Assembly: GCA_050330205.1 (NCBI GenBank)
Contig: JBHJOA010000027.1
Location: forward strand, 1-64,000
Length of the DNA: 64,000 nt
Direction: 5' to 3'
Source: Pelagibius sp050330205
GTDB taxonomy: Bacteria; Pseudomonadota; Alphaproteobacteria; Kiloniellales; Kiloniellaceae
The position numbers and the translations under genes are program-made. The notes under the pieces are model-generated. The model did not search any database. It was not told the origin of the DNA and saw only the letters and a list, made by a program, of their open reading frames with translations. Shown piece by piece: positions 34,342 to 45,162 of the stretch. The first letter of the stretch is position 1. Each line of letters begins with the position of its first letter.

Positions 34342-34351
34342 TGGTATACCA
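34342..34351. promoter_or_regulatory. Palindromic GTATAC operator upstream of the SucCD-like genes
   Basis: A perfect 10-base palindrome TGGTATACCA of the type used by FCD-GntR regulators. It is in the A+T-richer 166-base gap between the Usp gene and the sucC-like gene, 90 bases before its start. A partial copy precedes the GntR gene at 26616. It suggests that the 34441-41144 operon is controlled by the GntR protein too. Confidence 0.5.
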
Positions 34352-34440
34352 TATGCCAAGTGGAAAATCCTAAGATCTTCGTGAGGAACGCTGTCTTAGT
34401 CATTGATTTTGTTCGGTAGTATGATGAGGCGGGCGGATCC

Positions 34441-35616
34441 ATGAACCTTCATGAGTACCAGGCCAAGGACCTGCTTCGGCGCCACGGGGTGAAGAGCCCC
34501 GAAGGGCGTTTGGCCCGCAGTGCAGAGGAGGCGTCAGCGGCCGCGCGCGGGCTCGGCGGCGAGCGCTGGGCGGTCAAGGCGCAGATCCATGCCGGCCTGC
34601 GCCAGGGCGCCGGTGGGGTGAAGTTCTGCGAGACGCCGGAAGGCGTGGCCGAGGCGGCGGCGACGCTGCTGGGCAGCCGGCTGGTGACCCCGCAGACCGG
34701 CGCCAAGGGCAAGCTGGTGCGCTCGGTCTATGTCGAGCAGGCGGTGGCCTACCGGCGCGAGATCTACCTGGCGGCCCTGGTCGACCGCTCGGCCGGCCGC
34801 GTCGCCCTGATCGCCGCCGGCGAGGGCGGCAACGACATCGAGGCACGCCTCGCGGCATCGCCGGAGAAGATGCTGTCCCTGGTGATCGATCCCGAGCAGG
34901 GCGTCGTCGAGGCCGAGGCCCGGCGGCTGGCCGAGGGGCTCGGCCTGGGCGGCAGTGTCGCCGACCAGGCGGTCGCGCTGATGGGCGCGCTCTACGACGC
35001 CTTTACCGCCTTCGATGCCAGCCTCATCGAGATCAACCCCCTGGCCGTCACCGAGGACGACACGCTGCTGGCCCTCGACGTGAAGATGGTGCTCGACGAC
35101 AACGCCCAGTTCCGCCACGCCGATCTCGCCGAGCTGCGCGACGAGGAGGAGATCGACCCGGCCGAACTCGAGGCGCAGCGCTACAACCTCAACTACGTGC
35201 ATCTCGAGGGCAACATCGGGGTGATGGTCAACGGCGCCGGCCTGGCGCTGGCCACCGTCGACCTGCTGAAGGAGCAGGGCGGCGAGCCCGCGGATTTCAT
35301 GGACGTGCGCCCGGAGGCGACCCGCGCGCAGATCACCCACGGCTTCAAGCTGCTGCTGCGCAACGACAAGATCGCCGCCATCCTGGTGAACATCTACGGC
35401 GGCGGCATCCTGCGCTGCGACACCGTGGCCGAAGGCATCGCCGCGGCCTGCAAGGAGGAGGGGCTGCGCGTGCCGCTCATCGTCCGGGCTGCCGGCACCA
35501 ACGGCGAGATGGCGCGCAAGATCCTGATGTCGCAGGGCGTGCAGGTGACCTTCGCCCAGTCCCTCGCCCAGGCGGCCGCCAAGGTGGTCGAGGCCGCCGG
35601 CAGGAGGGCCGCCTGA
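34441..35616 (+). CDS. ADP-forming acyl-CoA ligase beta subunit (SucC/MtkA-like)
   Basis: A 391-residue ATP-grasp subunit. Features: MNLHEYQAKDLLRRHGV start, ATP-grasp centre, SLIEINPLAVTEDDTLLALD with metal-binding residues at about 196-215, and the C-terminal CoA-lobe YGGGILRCDTVAEGI near 318-332. Overlaps the alpha-subunit gene by one base (TGATG). Family members include succinyl-CoA synthetase and malate-CoA ligase (MtkA). The substrate cannot be told from motifs: within the oxalate/formate cluster it may activate oxalate or another small acid, or serve the TCA cycle. Confidence 0.88.
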   Translation: MNLHEYQAKDLLRRHGVKSPEGRLARSAEEASAAARGLGGERWAVKAQIHAGLRQGAGGVKFCETPEGVAEAAATLLGSRLVTPQTGAKGKLVRSVYVEQAVAYRREIYLAALVDRSAGRVALIAAGEGGNDIEARLAASPEKMLSLVIDPEQGVVEAEARRLAEGLGLGGSVADQAVALMGALYDAFTAFDASLIEINPLAVTEDDTLLALDVKMVLDDNAQFRHADLAELRDEEEIDPAELEAQRYNLNYVHLEGNIGVMVNGAGLALATVDLLKEQGGEPADFMDVRPEATRAQITHGFKLLLRNDKIAAILVNIYGGGILRCDTVAEGIAAACKEEGLRVPLIVRAAGTNGEMARKILMSQGVQVTFAQSLAQAAAKVVEAAGRRAA

Positions 35617-36491
35617 TGGCGATCCTCATCGACAGCGACACCAAGGTGATCTGCCAGGGCTTCACCGGCGCCCAGGCGACCTACCACATGGAGCGGGCCA
35701 TCGCCTACGGCACCAAGGTCGTCGGCGGCGTGGTGCCCGGCAAGGGCGGCCGCGGCCATCTCGGCCTGCCGGTTTTCGACACCGTGGCCGAGGCGCGCGA
35801 GGCGACCGGCGCCACGGCCTCGGCGGTCTTCGTGCCGCCGCGCAATGCCGCCGACGCCATCATCGAGTCGATCGACGCCGGCATCGAGGTCATGGTCTGC
35901 GTCACCGAGCGCGTTCCCGTGCTCGACATGGTGCGCGTGAAGCGCCGGCTGGAGGGCTCCGGCTCCCGGCTGGTCGGCCCCAACTCGCAGGGCATCATGG
36001 TGCCCGGACGCTGCAAGATCGGCGTCATGCCGGCGCACCTCGAGCGGCCCGGCAGGGTCGGCATCGCCTCGCGCTCGGCCTCGCTGACCTCGGAGGTCAT
36101 CGAGCAGATCTCCAGCTACCGCCTCGGCCAGTCCACCTCGATCGGCATCGGCGGCGACCCGGTACACGGCGTCGGCTTCGTCGACTGCCTGAAGCTGTTC
36201 TTCGAGGACCCGGACACCGACTGCGTGGTGCTGCTGGGCGAGATCGGCGGCAGCGACGAGGAGGAAGCGGCGGCCTACCTCCGCGCCAATCCGGCGCCCA
36301 AGCCGGTGGTCGCCTACATCGCCGGCCTGCACGCGCCGACCGAGCGCCGCATGGGCCACGCCGGCACGGTCAACGTGTTCGGCCAGGGCGACGCCGCGGC
36401 GAAGATCGAGGCCCTGCGCGACGCCGGGGTCACCATCGCCGACTCGCCGGCGGAGATCGGCCAGACCGTGCGTCGGGCCGCGCGGGCCTGA
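35616..36491 (+). CDS. ADP-forming acyl-CoA ligase alpha subunit (SucD/MtkB-like)
   Basis: A 291-residue CoA-binding subunit. The phosphorylated histidine is His248 in RRMGHAGTVNVFG. The CoA Rossmann lobe is at about 1-120. In the acid-binding region it reads ASRSASLTSEVIEQ, where typical SucD reads SRSGTLTYE, and SQGIMVPGRCKIG in place of TPGVITPGECKIG. So two substrate-facing segments differ from succinyl-CoA synthetase. It ends the two-gene unit, and the fdh genes follow after 169 bases. Confidence 0.87.
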   Translation: MAILIDSDTKVICQGFTGAQATYHMERAIAYGTKVVGGVVPGKGGRGHLGLPVFDTVAEAREATGATASAVFVPPRNAADAIIESIDAGIEVMVCVTERVPVLDMVRVKRRLEGSGSRLVGPNSQGIMVPGRCKIGVMPAHLERPGRVGIASRSASLTSEVIEQISSYRLGQSTSIGIGGDPVHGVGFVDCLKLFFEDPDTDCVVLLGEIGGSDEEEAAAYLRANPAPKPVVAYIAGLHAPTERRMGHAGTVNVFGQGDAAAKIEALRDAGVTIADSPAEIGQTVRRAARA

Positions 36492-36660
36492 TCCTAGCCC
36501 GATGTTTCTCGTGCCCGTGCAAACAAGGAAGAAGGCGTCGGTCCCGGTGAAGTTCCGCCGGACGACGCAGGTACAACCACAACAGTGCGTCGCCGGCCGG
36601 GTGCCGAGCCGCAAAGCAGAACGGCCCGCCAAGGGTCAGATCAGGATCGGAGGCTAGTCC

Positions 36661-38360
<1,700 letters not shown>

Positions 38361-38364
<4 letters not shown>

Positions 38365-41144
38365 CCGCAGTGCCGAAACAGGAAGTCGTCCGCTTCACCC
38401 TGGACGGACAGGACATCGAGGCGCAGCCGGGCGAGACGATCTGGGAGGCCGCGGCGCGCTACGGCACGAAGATTCCGCACCTCTGCCATTCGCCGGAGCC
38501 GGGCTACCGCTCCGACGGCAACTGCCGCGCCTGCATGGTGGAAATCGAGGGCGAGCGCGTGCTGGCTGCCTCCTGCATCCGCCCGGCGCGCGACGGCATG
38601 GTGGTCAAGAGCGCCAGCGAGCGGGCCGAAAAGGCGCGCGCCATGGTCTTCGAGCTGCTGGTTTCCGACCAGCCGAAGCGCGAGACCTCGCACGATCCCG
38701 AGAGCAGGTTCTGGCACTGGGCCGCCGACATCGGCGTCACCGAGAGCCGCTTTCCCGCCCGCGGGACCTGGCAGCCGGACGTGAGCCACACCGCCATGGC
38801 GGTGAACCTCGATGCCTGCATCAACTGCAACCTCTGCGTCCGCGCCTGCCGCGAAGTGCAGGTGAACGACGTCATCGGCATGGCCTACCGCGGCCACGGC
38901 GCCAAGGTGATTTTCGACTTCGACGATCCCATGGGCCAGTCGACCTGCGTGGCCTGCGGCGAGTGCGTGCAGGCCTGCCCGACCGGCGCCCTGATGGAAG
39001 CCAACCTGCTGGACGAGAAGGGCACCCGCGTCCATTTCGAGGATCGCACGATCGACAGCCTCTGCCCCTACTGCGGCGTCGGCTGCCAGACCACGGTGCA
39101 TGTGAAGGACGACAAGATCCTCTACATCGACGGGCGCGACGGTCCGGCCAACCAGAACCGGCTCTGCGTGAAGGGCCGCTTCGGCTGGGACTATATCTAC
39201 AATTCGCACCGCCTCACCAAGCCGCTGGTCCGCCGCGACGACGCGCCCAAGCGCTGGGACGACCAGGTCGATCCGATGAATCCCTGGACGCACTTCCGCG
39301 AGGCGAGTTGGGAAGAGGCGCTCGACAGGGCCGCCGCCGGCCTGAAGAAGGCCTACGACGAGTGCGGCCCGAGCGGCCTGGCCGGCTTCGGCTCGGCCAA
39401 GGGCTCCAACGAGGAGGCCTATCTTTTCCAGAAGCTGATCCGCACGGCTTTCCACACCAACAACGTCGACCACTGCACGCGGCTCTGCCACGCCTCCTCG
39501 GTGGCGGCGCTGATGGAGGGCATCGGCTCCGGCGCGGTGACGGCCCCCTTCACGGCGGCCAAGGACAGCGACTGCATGATCATCATCGGCGCGCGGCCGG
39601 GGCAGAACCATCCGGTGGCAGCCACCTTCCTCAAGAACGCCGCCAAGCGCGGCGCCAAGATCATCGTCATGGATCCGCGCGGCCAGCAGATGGACCGCTA
39701 CGCCTACAAGCACCTGGCCTTCAAGCCGGGCCAGGACGTGGCCCTGCTGAACGCCATGCTGCACACCATCATCGAGGAAGGTCTCACCGACGAGCAGTAC
39801 ATCCAGGCCCATACCTCGGGCTTCGAAGACCTGAAGAAGATGGTGAAGGATTTCTCGCCGGAGGCCATGGAACCGGTCTGCGGCATCGACGCGGCCACCA
39901 TCCGCGACGTGGCGCGCATCTTCGCGCGCTCGGAGCGTTCGATCATCTTCTGGGGCATGGGCATCTCGCAGCACGTTCACGGCACCGACAATTCGCGCTG
40001 CCTGATCGCGCTGACCATGATCACCGGCCAGGTCGGCCGGCCCGGCACCGGCCTGCATCCGCTGCGCGGGCAGAACAACGTCCAGGGCGCCTCCGACGCC
40101 GGCCTCATTCCCATGGTCTACCCGGACTACAAGTCGGTGGAGCTGGAGGAGGTGCGCCAGTTCTATGAGAACTTCTGGGGCACCAAGCTGGACCCCAAGC
40201 GCGGCCTGACCGTGGTCGAGATCGTCGACGCCATCATCGACGGCCAGATCAAGGGCATGTACATCATGGGCGAGAACCCGGCGATGTCCGATCCCGACCA
40301 GAGCCACGCCCGCGCCGCGCTGGCCAAGCTCGAACACCTGGTGGTGCAGGACATCTTCCTGACGGAGACCGCCTGGCACGCCGACGTGGTGCTGCCGGCC
40401 TCGGCCCATGCCGAGAAGTGGGGCAGCTTCACCAACACCAACCGCCAGGTGCAGATCGCGCGGCCTGTGGCGCCGCCGCCCGGCGAGGCGCGCCAGGACT
40501 GGGAGCTGATCCAGGAACTGGCCAACCGGCTGGACCTGAACTGGACCTACAAGCACCCCAAGGACGTTTTCACCGAGATGACCGAGGCGATGCCGTCGCT
40601 GACGAACATCACCTGGGACCGCCTGGTGCGCGAGGACGCGGTAACCTATCCGGTCGATGGGCCAGATGTGCCGGGCAACGAGATCCTCTTCGCCGAGGGC
40701 TTCCCGACCAAGGACGGCAGGGCCAAGATCGTGCCGGCCGGCCTGGTGCCGCCGGCCGAACTGCCGGACAACGACTATCCGATGGTGCTGACCACCGGGC
40801 GCATGCTGGAGCATTGGCACACCGGCGCCATGACGCGGCGGGCCAGGGTGCTCGACAACCTGGAGCCGGAGGCCGTCGCCAGCCTCAATCCCCGCCAGCT
40901 ACGGGCCATGGGCCTGCAGCCCGGCGACATGGTGAAGGTGGCGACCCGGCGCGGCGAGATCGCGCTCAAGGTACGCTCGGATGGCGACGTGCCGGAGGGC
41001 ATGGTGTTCATCCCCTTCTGCTTCAACGAGGCGGCGGCCAACATGCTGACCAATCCGCAGCTCGATCCCTTCGGCAAGATTCCGGAATTCAAGTTCTGCG
41101 CCTGCAAGGTCGAGCGGCTGGAGGCGGCCTCAGCGGCGGAGTAG
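38361..41144 (+). CDS. NAD-dependent formate dehydrogenase alpha subunit, Mo/W-bis-pterin type
   Basis: A 927-residue catalytic subunit that oxidises formate to CO2. In order: 2Fe-2S domain (CHSPEPGYRSDGNCRACMVE at about 35-55), a His/Cys 4Fe-4S region, two 4Fe-4S clusters (CINCNLCVRAC, CVACGECVQAC), a further 4Fe-4S (CPYCGVGC near 237), and the pterin domain. The metal ligand is Cys in HCTRLCHASSVAAL, so it is a cysteine, not selenocysteine enzyme. I chose the ATG at 38361 overlapping the beta gene. FdhD, FdsC and FdsD (needed for maturation) are not in the window. Confidence 0.94.
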
Positions 41145-41287
41145 CCCGGCGTTGGCAAGCCGCACCGGATAGTGCGGGAAATGTCGCTCCAAGGACACTT
41201 GTGCTGCGCGTGACTCTTTGCCTACCCTTTGCGCGAAGCGAATCGGGCGCGATCCTGCGTCGCTGTCGTAAGGAAGGGGAGTAAGTC

Positions 41288-41689
41288 ATGAAGCGGTTCA
41301 TCGTTCTGCTTCTCGTTGCCACGCTGGGGATGCAGTCGCTGGTGCTGGTGCCGGCGCAGGCGGCCCTGGTCACGACGGGCGACGCCATTGCCGGCGACAC
41401 GTCGCTGGCGAGCGATCGCGATCGACTCAACGCTTTGATGCAGCGCGAGGACGTGCGGCAGGAGTTCCGGCGCCAGGGCGTCGATCCGAACGAGGCGGCG
41501 GCGCGCGTGGCGGCGCTCTCCGATGCCGAGGTCGCGGAGATCACCGCGAAGATCGACGAACTGCCGGCGGGCCAGAGCGCGATCGGCGTCATCGTCGGCG
41601 CGGTGGTGCTCATCTTCCTGGTGCTGCTGATCACCGACCTGCTCTGCCTGACCAGCGTCTTCAACTTTACCCGCTGCGCAACGAATTGA
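41288..41689 (+). CDS. PA2779 family protein, membrane-anchored
   Basis: A 133-residue small protein with an N-terminal signal-like hydrophobic segment (VLLLVATLGMQSLVLVPAQA) and a second C-terminal hydrophobic segment (IGVIVGAVVLIFLVLLITDLL at about 99-119). Between them is a charged helix-rich stretch (DRDRLNALMQREDVRQEF). Matches the PA2779 family in form, which is found next to a PA2778-like cysteine peptidase, and exactly such a gene follows after 22 bases. Role unknown; an exported or outer-membrane-linked accessory is likely. Confidence 0.82.
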   Translation: MKRFIVLLLVATLGMQSLVLVPAQAALVTTGDAIAGDTSLASDRDRLNALMQREDVRQEFRRQGVDPNEAAARVAALSDAEVAEITAKIDELPAGQSAIGVIVGAVVLIFLVLLITDLLCLTSVFNFTRCATN

Positions 41690-41711
41690 GCCTGACGGCG
41701 CCCTGACGCCA

Positions 41712-42632
41712 ATGGCGCGGCGGCTGGCGTCCGGCCTGATCCTGCTGGTGCTGGCTGCCTGTGCCGCGCCGCAGGCCTCGCGGCTGGCCGAGGCGCCCGG
41801 CGATCTGCCGCGCCGGGCGGAGATCGACACCGTGCCGTTCTTCCCGCAGGAGGCCTACTACTGCGGCCCGGCGGCGCTGGCGATGACCCTCGCCTGGTCG
41901 GGCCTCGCGGAGACTCCGGAAAGCATCGGCCCGCAGGTCTACACGCCCGGGCGCGAGGGAACCCTGGCCCCGGACATGGTCGCCGCGGCGCGCCGCAACG
42001 GCCGGCTGGCGGTGGAACTGCGCGATCTCGAAAGCCTGCTGCGGGAGATCGCCGCCGGGCACCCGGTGGTGGTGTTCCAGAACCTTTCCCTCGACTGGTG
42101 GCCGCAGTGGCACTTCGCCGTGGCGATCGGCTACGACCTCGACCGCCGCATACTGATTCTGCATTCCGGCACCACCGAGCGTCTGGAAACACCTCTCGAC
42201 GCTTTCGAGCGGACTTGGCGGCGCAGCGACCACTGGGCGCTGGTGACCCTGCCGCCGGACCGCCTGCCGGCCGCCGGCGACCGCCGTGCGGTGCTGCTCG
42301 CCGCGGCGGGGCTGGAGCAGGCCGCGCAGTACGATGCCGCGGCGACGGCCTACGAGGCCGTGTCGGGACGCTGGCCGGACGAGCCGCTGGCTTGGCTCGG
42401 GCTGGGCAACGCGTCGTTCGCGCTGGAGCGCTTCGCGGCGGCGGAAGCGGCCTACCGCGCGGCCATCGACCGGGAACCGGCGCTGGCGGCGGCCTGGAAC
42501 AATCTCGCCTACGCCCTCAGCCGCCAGGGACGCCGCGACGAGGCCATCGGCGCCGCGCTCAACGCGGTGGCGCTGACCGGCGGCAGCGATCCCAACCATC
42601 TCGACACGTTGGAGGAGGTCTCCCGGCCCTGA
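41712..42632 (+). CDS. PA2778 family cysteine peptidase-like lipoprotein with TPR tail
   Basis: A 306-residue protein. The N-terminus has a clear lipobox (LAAC, Cys17). A C39-like papain fold at about 40-180 shows the catalytic cysteine in AYYCGPAALAM and histidine in WHFAVAIGYD. The C-terminal 200-306 carries TPR-like repeats (AAGLEQAAQYDAAATAYEAV, then LAWLGLGNASFALERFAAAE). It is paired with the PA2779-like gene. The substrate or binding partner is unknown. It converges with the diguanylate cyclase gene, with stops one base apart. Confidence 0.83.
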   Translation: MARRLASGLILLVLAACAAPQASRLAEAPGDLPRRAEIDTVPFFPQEAYYCGPAALAMTLAWSGLAETPESIGPQVYTPGREGTLAPDMVAAARRNGRLAVELRDLESLLREIAAGHPVVVFQNLSLDWWPQWHFAVAIGYDLDRRILILHSGTTERLETPLDAFERTWRRSDHWALVTLPPDRLPAAGDRRAVLLAAAGLEQAAQYDAAATAYEAVSGRWPDEPLAWLGLGNASFALERFAAAEAAYRAAIDREPALAAAWNNLAYALSRQGRRDEAIGAALNAVALTGGSDPNHLDTLEEVSRP

Positions 42633-43757
42633 TCAGGCCGAGCCCGAAGCGGTGACCTTGGCGGCGGGAGCGGGGGCGTCGGCGATCTCGCAGGCGAAGA
42701 CGATGCGGTTGCGGCCGCCGTTCTTGGCCTCGTACATGGCCTGGTCGGCGCGGCGCAGCAGGCCCTCGTGGCTGTCGGCATCGGCGGGGAAGACGGCAAC
42801 GCCGATGCTGGCGGCGACGGCGATCGGCGGGTCGGAGTTCTCCACCTCCATGTCGAGGGCCTCGAGGATGCGTTCGGCCACCACCCGCACGCCGTCGAGG
42901 CCCTTCTCCGGCTTCATGGCGGCGATCACGGCGAACTCGTCGCCGCCGAGGCGGGCGACGAAGTCGCTGTCTCGCACCGAGGCGGTGAGCCGCATCGCGA
43001 CCTTGCGCAGCAGGCCGTCGCCGACGTCGTGGCCGAGGATGTCGTTCACCGGCTTGAAGTTGTCGAGATCGACGAACAGCAGCGCCTTTGCCGCGCCGGC
43101 GGAGCGCGCGACGCCCAGGGTCTGGTCCAGGTAGTCGAGGAAGAAGCGGCGGTTGGGCAGGGCGGTCAACTCGTCGTGCCGGGCCTGGAACTCGCTCTCG
43201 GCCCGGCTCTTCTCGATCTCCTTGTTCTGGAGGGCGAGGTCCTCGGCCATCTGCACCATCTGCTGGGCCTGCTGCTCGACCATGGCGCGCTCGAGGTCGA
43301 TGTCTTCGAGATTGCGGGTCAGTTCCCGCTCTTTTTCCTCCAGGGCCTCGCGGGCGCGGGTGATCTCGGTGATGTCGGTGTAGGTGGAAAGCTGGCCGCC
43401 GGAAGGCAGCGGGCAGCGCACCACCTCGACCACGGTGCCGTTGGACAGTGTTTGCTGGAAGGTTCGGGATTCCAGAATGCGGGCCTCGGCCAGGCGCTGC
43501 GCCACGATGGCGTCGACGTCGCCCTCGCCGTTGTTGCCGCGCTCGGTATTGAGGCGGATGAAGGCTTCCAGGGGCGTGCCCGGCTCACCGAGCGTGGCGG
43601 GGAAGTCGAGCAGCTTCAGGAAGACGCGGTTGCAGGCGACGAGCCGCAGGTCGGCATCGAAGATCGACAGGCCGATGTGCAGGCTGTCCAATGCCTCCCG
43701 CACGGCCAGGGTGCCGAATGCGCATCCGGCACCGGAATCCTGCTTTCCGTCGCGCAC
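42633..43757 (-). CDS. Diguanylate cyclase with PAS domain (GGDEF)
   Basis: Makes cyclic di-GMP. I set the start at the GTG at 43757, 8 bases after GAGGGAA, giving 374 residues; the frame continues upstream to 43919 but with unlikely protein. A PAS (PAS_7-like) sensor occupies about 20-130, a charged coiled coil about 135-195, and the GGDEF domain about 200-360. The active-site motif GGDEF is intact and is preceded by the inhibitory I-site RDSD five residues before it, so the enzyme should be active and product-inhibited. No membrane segment. No c-di-GMP effector gene is near. Confidence 0.92.
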   Translation of the reverse strand: MRDGKQDSGAGCAFGTLAVREALDSLHIGLSIFDADLRLVACNRVFLKLLDFPATLGEPGTPLEAFIRLNTERGNNGEGDVDAIVAQRLAEARILESRTFQQTLSNGTVVEVVRCPLPSGGQLSTYTDITEITRAREALEEKERELTRNLEDIDLERAMVEQQAQQMVQMAEDLALQNKEIEKSRAESEFQARHDELTALPNRRFFLDYLDQTLGVARSAGAAKALLFVDLDNFKPVNDILGHDVGDGLLRKVAMRLTASVRDSDFVARLGGDEFAVIAAMKPEKGLDGVRVVAERILEALDMEVENSDPPIAVAASIGVAVFPADADSHEGLLRRADQAMYEAKNGGRNRIVFACEIADAPAPAAKVTASGSA

Positions 43758-44023
43758 GCGCCTGTTCCCTCGCGTGAAATCCCCACTTACCCCGGCCGCC
43801 GGCCCCCGCGGTTCCCTTGTCGGGATTCGATCGGGTCGGACTGCGGCAGGGCTATTTTCCTGGAGCAAGGTAAAGCCATAATTAAACGGTTGAATTTCCC
43901 TGCGGGCCGCCCCGACCAAGAATCACAAAGAACATGAGGAACCCGCCTCAATAGATTGATTCTGCGCGATTAAGTGGTGGAAGGTGCCTCTCGCTCCAGG
44001 TGTGGGTGGCCGGCCCCGGCGGC

Positions 44024-45145
44024 TCAGCCGATCCGGGTCGCGGCGAGGTGCTCCTCGTCCAGCTCGACCCCGAATCCGGGCGCCTCGGAGAGCTGCAGCC
44101 AGCCGTCTTCGTGGTCGAAAGGGCGGGACAGCAGGTAGTCGCGGCGCTCCAGGCTCCACGCCGGCGGGTCGAAGGGGAACTCGATGAAGGCCGCCTCGCC
44201 GAGGCCGGCGGTGAGGTGGGTGTTGGCCACCACGCCGAAGCCGTTGGACCAGGTGTGCGGCGTGAAGGCGACGCCGAACTCGCGCGCCATCACGGCGATG
44301 CGGCGCAGGCCGGTGATGCCGCCGACCAGGGCGCAGTCCGGCTGCACCACGTCGAGGCAGCCGCCGGCGATGAGGTCGCGGAACTCGTGAAGCTCGCGGG
44401 TCATCTCGCCCCCGGCAAGGCGGACATCGACGCTGTCGCGCAGGCGCCGCATGCCCTCGCGGTCGGCGCGATGCAGCGGCTCCTCCATCCAGTAGACCTC
44501 GAGATCCTCCAGCTCGCGGGCCACCGCCAGCGCGTCCTTCAGGGTCCAGGGTGCCGCGGTGTCCCAGGGCATGCGCCAGCCCTGATTGCAGTCCACCATC
44601 AGCTCCAGGCGCGTGCCGACACGCGCGCGCACGCTCTCCAGGGCGGCGATGTCGTCGCGCCAGTCGCCCCCCCGATGGCCGCGATGGAAGCGCAGCTTCA
44701 TGGCGGCGAAGCCGGCCTCGGCGAAGCGCTCGGCGGTCTCGGCCAGCTCGGCCGGATCGCGCAGCACGCCGGAGGAGGCATAGGCGCGCACCCGGTCGCT
44801 GCGTCCGCCGAGCAGGCGCCACACCGGCTCGCCGGCGATCTTGCCGGTGAGATCCCAGAGCGCGAGGTCGAGCGGCCAGCAGCGCCCGTAGTGGAACTGG
44901 ATGTGGGACAGCACCTCGTAGTGGCGCTCGGCGCGGCGCGGGTCTTCGCCGATGAAAAGATCCTCGTGGCCGGCGAGGCCGAGCATCAGGTCGCCGGAGC
45001 CGATGCCGACGCGGCCGTCGCTGTCGGTGACGCGCACCACGGTGACGTCGAAGTTGCGGCGCGGCCGCCCGTCCCAGCTCGCCACGAAGGGCGGGTCGAG
45101 GACCAGGCGGTGATGCGTGACGTCGATGCGCTCGATGACGGGCAT
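44024..45145 (-). CDS. Enolase-superfamily enzyme, mandelate racemase type (probable acid-sugar dehydratase)
   Basis: A 373-residue cytoplasmic enzyme of the mandelate racemase/muconate lactonising family. Catalytic residues: Lys150-x-Arg152 (AAMKLRFH), metal ligands Asp185 (VDCNQGW), Glu221 or Glu222 (MEEPLH) and Glu247 (AGGEM), and a His297 (TPHTWSNGFG) with Asp270 as dyad partner. This is the MR subgroup arrangement, which fits dehydration or racemisation of a hydroxy acid. It is 17 bases downstream of an iron alcohol dehydrogenase on the same strand, so both likely treat one substrate. Not a muconate enzyme, since it lacks a second catalytic lysine. Confidence 0.88.
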   Translation of the reverse strand: MPVIERIDVTHHRLVLDPPFVASWDGRPRRNFDVTVVRVTDSDGRVGIGSGDLMLGLAGHEDLFIGEDPRRAERHYEVLSHIQFHYGRCWPLDLALWDLTGKIAGEPVWRLLGGRSDRVRAYASSGVLRDPAELAETAERFAEAGFAAMKLRFHRGHRGGDWRDDIAALESVRARVGTRLELMVDCNQGWRMPWDTAAPWTLKDALAVARELEDLEVYWMEEPLHRADREGMRRLRDSVDVRLAGGEMTRELHEFRDLIAGGCLDVVQPDCALVGGITGLRRIAVMAREFGVAFTPHTWSNGFGVVANTHLTAGLGEAAFIEFPFDPPAWSLERRDYLLSRPFDHEDGWLQLSEAPGFGVELDEEHLAATRIG

Positions 45146-45162
45146 GGCAAGAGGCTCCGGTG

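Noticed and set aside
36492..36660. Molybdenum cofactor riboswitch before the formate dehydrogenase genes
   Set aside because: I looked for a conserved stem pattern in this 169-base leader and found only a ribosome-binding site, no convincing fold.
39490..39510. Selenocysteine in formate dehydrogenase
   Set aside because: The active-site codon at the metal-ligand position is a cysteine codon (RLCHAS), not TGA, and no SECIS element is needed.
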